In this document: piece by piece, positions 59,020 to 64,000 of the stretch
Position numbering within the stretch: position 1 is the stretch's first letter
Layout: each line of letters starts with the position of its first letter
NCBI GenBank assembly: GCA_007115705.1
Contig: QXEO01001030.1
Location: 591,353 to 655,352, forward strand
Source of the DNA: Dactylis glomerata
Taxonomy: Eukaryota > Streptophyta > Magnoliopsida > Poales > Poaceae
Direction of reading: 5' to 3'
DNA: 64,000 nucleotides
Program-made: the position numbers and the translations under genes
Notes under the pieces: generated by a model
Databases searched by the model: none
What the model was told of the DNA's origin: nothing
Seen by the model: only the letters and a program-made list of their open reading frames with translations

Positions 59020-59026
59020 TATAAAA
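59020..59026 (+). promoter_or_regulatory. TATA box of RING-H2 copy 2
   Basis: TTATAAAAGG lies 277 bases before the ATG, in a region that aligns with the flank of copy 1 (GCGGTC...CACC..TTCA...GTT..CTAGTTA). In copy 1 the corresponding words are CTAGTTAAAATCTG at about 25974-25987. Confidence 0.55.
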
Positions 59027-59296
59027 GGTTAATCCAATCAAAAGCTGTTTCGGCAAAAATTGCAGAAAAATTGATAAAGACATCAGGAGTAGCATACAGA
59101 TGATGACCCTTTTCATGGGCAGCAGCTTGGTCAAAGTGAAGAACAAGATAAGCATGGAACTGTGCAAGATGGAGCGATGCAATTGACCAGGCTAGGAGTA
59201 CTTGGCAACTTGCAGGTTGCAGCTTGGATCATTTGTCCACTTCTGTAGCTTTCGCTTTGAACTCTTCCCTTCGCGGAGATCAGATTGCGCGCATGC

Positions 59297-59743
59297 ATGG
59301 CGCGTGTGACGGCCGCCGTGGTCCTCCTCATCACCGGTGTTGTGCTGGTTCTGGTGATGCACGTCCTCGTGGTTGTCTGGGCGATCAGGCGGGGCGCCGT
59401 GCTGCGGCTGCGGGACGAGGAGCGGGCGGAAGCAGAAGGTCTGACGGCCGAGGAGCTCGGCGAGCTACCGTGCCAGGACTTCAAGGCCGCCGCGGATGGT
59501 GCCGGCGGCGAGTGCGCGGTATGCCTTGAGGCGTTCCAGGCGGGTGACAGGTGCCGAGTGCTGCCGGGGTGCCAGCACGGGTTCCACGTGCTGTGCGTGG
59601 ATTCGTGGCTGCGCAAGAGCCGCCGGTGCCCGGTCTGCCGCGCCGTGGTGGTCAGCCGCGGGAAGGCGGCCGGGTTGGTCGCCGACGAGGCTGCGACCTT
59701 GGAGGTTGTCGCTGAAAGAGTCGGAGTTGCAGATCGGTACTAA
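59297..59743 (+). CDS. ATL-type RING-H2 E3 ubiquitin ligase, copy 2
   Basis: Intronless, 148 residues, start at the second ATG of GCATGCATGG as in copy 1. The N-terminal membrane segment (VVLLITGVVLVLVMHVLVVV), the GLTAEELGELPCQDFKAA box and the RING-H2 (ECAVCLEAFQAGDRC ... GCQHGFHVLC ... CPVC) are all present with family spacing. It differs from copy 1 mainly in the linker before the box and in the last 25 residues. The upstream 300 bases are also related, so the duplication included the promoter; this copy keeps a TATA box. As an ATL-type ligase it would sit in a membrane and pass ubiquitin from an E2 to substrates; the substrate is unknown. It appears intact. Confidence 0.9.
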   Translation: MARVTAAVVLLITGVVLVLVMHVLVVVWAIRRGAVLRLRDEERAEAEGLTAEELGELPCQDFKAAADGAGGECAVCLEAFQAGDRCRVLPGCQHGFHVLCVDSWLRKSRRCPVCRAVVVSRGKAAGLVADEAATLEVVAERVGVADRY

Positions 59744-61900
59744 ATTGTTCGGCTATGAGACTCCTTGTTTGTACATACGACTATGCAGGTGGTAGCTAGA
59801 AACTGTTTGTTATATATCTGTGAATTCAATTCAATGTGTGGTACGATTTAGTTCATTCTTATGTAATTTGATGCATTGTTAAATTAAATGGTTATAGGAT
59901 TGGTAATTTGATGAATATGTGCAATATGGCTGGATAAAAGCTGTGATTTCCCGAAGGCACAAATAGTCAGTTGCGTTAATGAATTTATAAACAAAAAAGC
60001 GAAAAATGTCTTTGGCACATGAACACCAGTGGTCTAGCTCTTGAAAACATATTTCTTGGATTTAAAAATAATCTGAAATTAATTAAGCATATATATATAT
60101 AAACATTTCAAAGGTATGGTAGAAATTTCGGAGGAAAATATATTGTATTTTGAGCTATACAAAAAAGACAATTTTCTGACAAAAATCATCCCTATACATC
60201 TATATTTTTTCTATCGGTTTTGCTATTTCTCAGCTGAGAAATAGCTTACGGCCCAGTAAGATCTTGTACCATTGGTTGTATGCTTTAAGATTCATGCAAA
60301 ATATTATCTTTTCCCCACTACTTCTTCCTCGAGCTGGCATCCTGGCAAGGACGAAGGTGCGCTGCGGAGCCGCCGACGGCGCGGCTGACCACAACGGAGG
60401 CGGTGGAGCAAGCAATAAATCTTAGGGTGAAGGTTGGGGGGAGGGGAGGGGGGCGTGCTGGCGCCGGCGAAGAAGCTGCCATTCGGGGGGCTTAGAGGGA
60501 CGGCCGGGACGCGAAACAACAGGGCGATCCGGCAAAATGTGCGGGAGCACGCCGGATATGGTGTGACGGCGGTGGGTGGCCGAAGATGGAGAAGAAGAGA
60601 GTCTATTGAGCCATAGCCGGACCCTTTTTCTATAGCTCAAAATACAACGTAATTTCTACCAAAACTTCGCACGAGTATTCAGGACATGTGTATGAGTTCA
60701 TGGAATAAATTTTATGTTTTTTGAAGCATAGATGTACATTTTTTAAATATTTCATAATATCAGGAGCACTTGTCCTCGGGTGCACCAAATCTGCTCTCCA
60801 AAAAGACCACTTTACCGAACTATACTTGTGTTTGGTTTATTACTTCTCATACATATGGTTTATGGTACAAATTGTGGAGATACTGTTGTGTGGAAGATGG
60901 CCTCTGACTTTTTCAAAAAGATAGTAGCCGGTTTGTTCGGCAAACAATGTCTGGCTTTGCATGGAATTGTTTAATAACTAATGTATGATTGTTTGAATCA
61001 ACCAATGATGCTATCGAGGGTCATTGCTTTTTAGGAAAAATAGTAAACTTGCCGTTTTATGATATGTGATCTTTACATCATTGTATCAAGACGATACACG
61101 CATGGTTAAGAAGGATAGTTTTCATGATCCAACGTCAATCTCAATCCTAGGATCGGTGGTGACTTTATTCGTTCCATAAGGGGCTCATATCATCAGGTTT
61201 GGATCAAAAACACCATATGGATGATGAATAAATTCCCTCACTCTATGATCGGTAGAATCATAAGATTATACAAGAGTACATGATGAATTTGATTAGAGAT
61301 GCACCCGACAAGATTTACAGATGGATCTAGGGTTTATGGCTATGGAGACTACGACGGTGACTTGTTGTAGATGTCCGACCTCCCTTCTAGATGAATGATG
61401 CTTGATATATAAAAGTTTTGTTGGTAGGTTTGTATCCATGTTGCAGGTTAGGTCTTCGTAGCCTTGAAGGTCACATGGATTATTTAGTGTTCCTTTGATG
61501 TATGGTTGGTGGATGAAGCATTCTTGCGACTACACTTATACCAACAAGCCCCTGATTAGTACCTTTAATGAGACGACCGACCTTGTGATTTTGATGTTGA
61601 CCTTGCTCCTGGATGAACCCATCATGTGAGTTTGATGACTTTATCGACCTATATGGCAGGTCTTTTTTGGCACCAATAATCTAGATAGTAGGCATTTGAA
61701 AGTTTTGATGGCATGAATGATTGGTCGTGGAGAATCCAAGACCCACAGGTTTGATCCCTTGGCTGCTCGTTGGTTTCAGGCGGTAGGTTCTAATTATGTC
61801 AATGTCCTGCTCGATTGGGTCTTGGGATGCTTGTTGTTGTGGCAACCTTGACTTATTTGTTGTGGCTGTCGATGAGCCCAGAATATATACCATGTAAGAA
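59744..61900. other. Gene-free flank of RING-H2 copy 2
   Basis: AT-rich DNA with a GC-rich island at 60290-60620 whose overlapping frames show no known domain. A perfect 24 bp palindrome lies at 60222-60245. Nothing else is assignable. Confidence 0.45.
60222..60245. repeat. Perfect 24 bp palindrome
   Basis: GCTATTTCTCAG followed immediately by its exact reverse complement. A palindrome of this kind could be a transposon terminus, a fused inverted-repeat pair or a protein-binding site. Confidence 0.8.
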
Positions 61901-62429
61901 CAACCCAATAAGGTAAATATTTAAATTTAATTATGCTCTACAAAATGCTATCAAGATATTCTTAGGTCATATGTTTTTGAGATCTTTACCAAAAATATGT
62001 ATACACTATATAGATTATGTGGGTGAGAAAATAATTCAAGAAGAAACTTTTGATACAGAATATTTTTCAAAGTAAGCACATCAAAGTTTTTTAGTCAAAT
62101 ATATATACATTACAATGGAATACCAAAAGAAAAATTGTTATGTGATTAATTATGCCAAATATGTAACACCGTTTTATACTCGCAAATATTACAACATGCA
62201 AACATAATAGTTTCTAAAAGTAGAAAAGTTCAATATAAATTGTATAGAATTGTATGCATCACCGTGTACCAACAACATCGAGCACGATACACCTGACATG
62301 CTGCAGAAGGAGCGTCATCGGGAGAGTGATTCAAAAGACAACACCGGCTAGATCTTGTATAACCAAAAATTGGGCATGGATGTGTTGCTCTTGATTGATT
62401 TTGCCCTCTCGAACTCTCTCCAACATGAA
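61901..62429. other. AT-rich spacer and poorly preserved retroelement sequence
   Basis: 61901-62230 is AT-rich without features. 62230-62430 is likely the continuation of the gypsy pol remnant but is too degraded to read. Confidence 0.35.
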
Positions 62430-63300
62430 GAATGTTGAAGAACGATAATCCTAATGACACAGATGTAGCCATCGAGAGATCCAACAAACCCCATATATTT
62501 GCTAATCGCAAGGCAGACGACTTCTTGTACACACATAAGTTCATGTACAATCAATTTTGTAGCACCATGTCATGAGATCATGTGTGCCCACAAAGCCTTG
62601 AACGACACTTCAAGCCAACTCCTTGTACTCTGGTGATCTTGATTAGTGTTTTATTGCTAGACTCAACATGTGTCCATTGACTTGTGCATAATACGGGGAT
62701 GAATTGAGTAATTGATTCGGATTTATCAAATTTGTTCACTTCATTTGCCATAAATGATGAAGCTTTATTCATATTAAAGTTTGAAAAACACCGAATCAAG
62801 ATATAAAGTGCTTATTTTGAATTGGATCCACTCCTTATGGATCATATTCTTGAGAGGTACTATTTCTAGCCATTTGGTGAAATAATTAGTCGGCACCAAC
62901 GGGAAGTGATGCCCTTTTTTGAGGAAGACTGATGAATCATACCAATGAAATATAATCGTCAACCTTTGAATGGCCACAGCTTGATAATAATTTCAACATA
63001 AAACATGATCCAACTTAATATCACCAAACTTTTGATGAAGCAGTTAATAATCATCGTTAGCCAATAAAATATGGCACCCTGCACAATAGCCATTTCATAT
63101 TTTGGGCCAAGCGATGAGTGCCGCATATGCCTTCATGTCATGTCCTATCAAAATCATCACTTGGTCTTGAAGAACTTCAAAAGAATACAACCAACTGTTC
63201 AATGATAAGTATTATGATCTATCAACATATACTTGGAAGCCATCGGTCGGCACTAGATCATTCATTAGTAGTTCAGCGGTATTAGGTTTGGGCTCACCTA
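62430..63300 (-). pseudogene. Heavily decayed gypsy integrase, minus strand
   Basis: Minus-strand fragments in shifting frames align with a Ty3/gypsy integrase. First comes KLWPFKG, then KKGHHFPLVPTNYFTKWLEI and VPLKNMIHKEWIQF around 62970-62780 (family form ATDYFTKW.EAVPLKNMTHKEVI.F). Then VESSNKTLIKI lies near 62670-62640, and SFKALWAHMIS with HGATKL near 62610-62540 (family ALWAHR.S.HGAT). The catalytic Asp of ATDY is Asn here. The part above 62990 may be an RNase H or linker remnant and is uncertain. Many stops and indels indicate great age. No LTRs were identified. Confidence 0.65.
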
Positions 63301-63304
63301 TATT

Positions 63305-63420
63305 AGTGAAAGCAAACATAGGCTCATGAGATGTAAGGAGCACACCACAATCCACATAATAGTTGAAAACATAGACTCATGGGATATAAGAAACACACCA
63401 GGATCCACACAAAAGTAGAA
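63305..63420. repeat. Short tandem duplication of ~57 bp
   Basis: AACATAGGCTCATGAGATGT (near 63316) and AACATAGACTCATGGGATAT (near 63368) begin two adjacent related units that continue with AGGAGCACACCACAATCCAC and its variant. They are about 80 percent alike by eye. Confidence 0.7.
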
Positions 63421-63739
63421 AACCGAGTATCTGAGAGAGTGCCTGGAGGCGGTTCTATCCCAAAAATGGACTGACTCCAAACGGTGCCCCTCGGCCAATT
63501 TTTTTTTGCATAAACTACCTCCAGAAAACAACCGACTCTAAAATACACCATGTAGAGTCTTCACAAGATTAAGAATGTTTGGTATCCTTCTTATGTGGGA
63601 TCTGAGGAGATGGCCTATTTGAAGCCTTTTAGGCGGTCCAAACAGGTGCAAAAGCCCACCAACCTTTAGGATAAGCCTCCTTTCCATCCAACACAAATGG
63701 GTTGACGGAAATCCAGGTTAGCCTCCATTAAAGAAGAAA

Positions 63740-63943
63740 ACAAAGAGAGAAGGAAAATATGAGAAGCTAATGGAAGAAGCTAAATCAAACACTGGTGTTG
63801 CCAACAAGATTGTGAAGGTCAGATCTGCTAGCTTGTCTCCTTCAAGCTGTGATTCCACTATATTTGGTGAGATTGCTACAATCCCTAGCTCTTGTGCCCC
63901 AAATCTTGTTGAAGCATCCACATATTTATGTGTATCTTGATGC
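63740..63943 (+). other. Unrecognised open frame, plus strand
   Basis: The frame runs KYEKLMEEAKSNTGVANKIV and on to a TGA near 63941, without an ATG near its head except at 63770. A minus-strand frame of similar length (63718-63921) overlaps. Neither shows a known domain. It may be retroelement or gene debris. Confidence 0.25.
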
Positions 63944-64000
63944 TTGAGATCGTCTAGTGCTCTCTACAGAAGAACTTATTGTGTCCTCATTTGATAATAG

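Overview
The window looks like chromosomal DNA from a Triticeae grass (wheat, barley, Aegilops or a close relative). Three coding loci with grass-type structure sit in a deep layer of nested transposable elements: Athila-like Ty3/gypsy, BARE/Angela-like copia, Triticeae CACTA, LINEs and a Stowaway MITE. The species assignment is inferred. The gene and transposon calls come from reading the translated frames, intron borders, terminal repeats and target-site duplications (TSDs).

Layout. 1-11003: head-to-tail remains of an Athila-like gypsy family. The window opens in the 3' part of one copy. An LTR follows (2155-3645), then an internal region that has lost gag and the protease active site (3646-9496), then a second LTR (9497-11003). 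11004-11354: a fragment of another LTR. 12060-13317: the 3' end of a LINE, close upstream of a four-exon HD-Zip I gene (HOX16-like, 14143-15470) whose leader carries a 37-codon upstream ORF. 15.9-19.65 kb: AT-rich, low-coding, locally duplicated DNA with a 1.4-1.6 kb tandem duplication. 19.66-21.44 kb: GC-rich with no assignable gene. 21.44-25.56 kb: extremely AT-rich degenerate repeat DNA. 26187-26651: an intronless ATL-type RING-H2 E3 ligase gene. Its paralogue lies at 59297-59743, and about 33 kb of transposons now separate the pair.

Between the two RING genes the insertions can be ordered. A minus-strand LINE tail carries a gypsy deletion derivative (27512-30917, TSD CACTC). A second LINE, represented by ORF2 fragments, is split by an LTR (33188-44944). 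That LTR is split by an Angela-like solo LTR (33253-43306, TSD AGTAA), which is split by an 8.3 kb CACTA (34313-42622, TSD CCT), which contains a Stowaway MITE (35593-35749, TSD TA). A copia remnant and an 11.5 kb CACTA (46957-58425, TSD GTG) follow. The large CACTA carries a TNP2-type transposase, a second gene ending in a Ulp1-like (C48) protease domain, and a reverse-strand 3'-5' exonuclease gene. All three are broken.

Most noteworthy are: (i) two different CACTA elements each carrying sequence resembling a DEDD-superfamily 3'-5' exonuclease (one WRN/RNase D-like, one apparently RRP6-like); (ii) a ~660 bp non-coding module that is single-copy downstream of one transposase and amplified to five tandem copies in the other CACTA; (iii) the datable five-level nest; (iv) the HD-Zip upstream ORF; and (v) loss of a TATA box in one of the duplicated RING genes. 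The cellular genes are the HD-Zip and the two RING genes; everything else reads as transposon or its debris.
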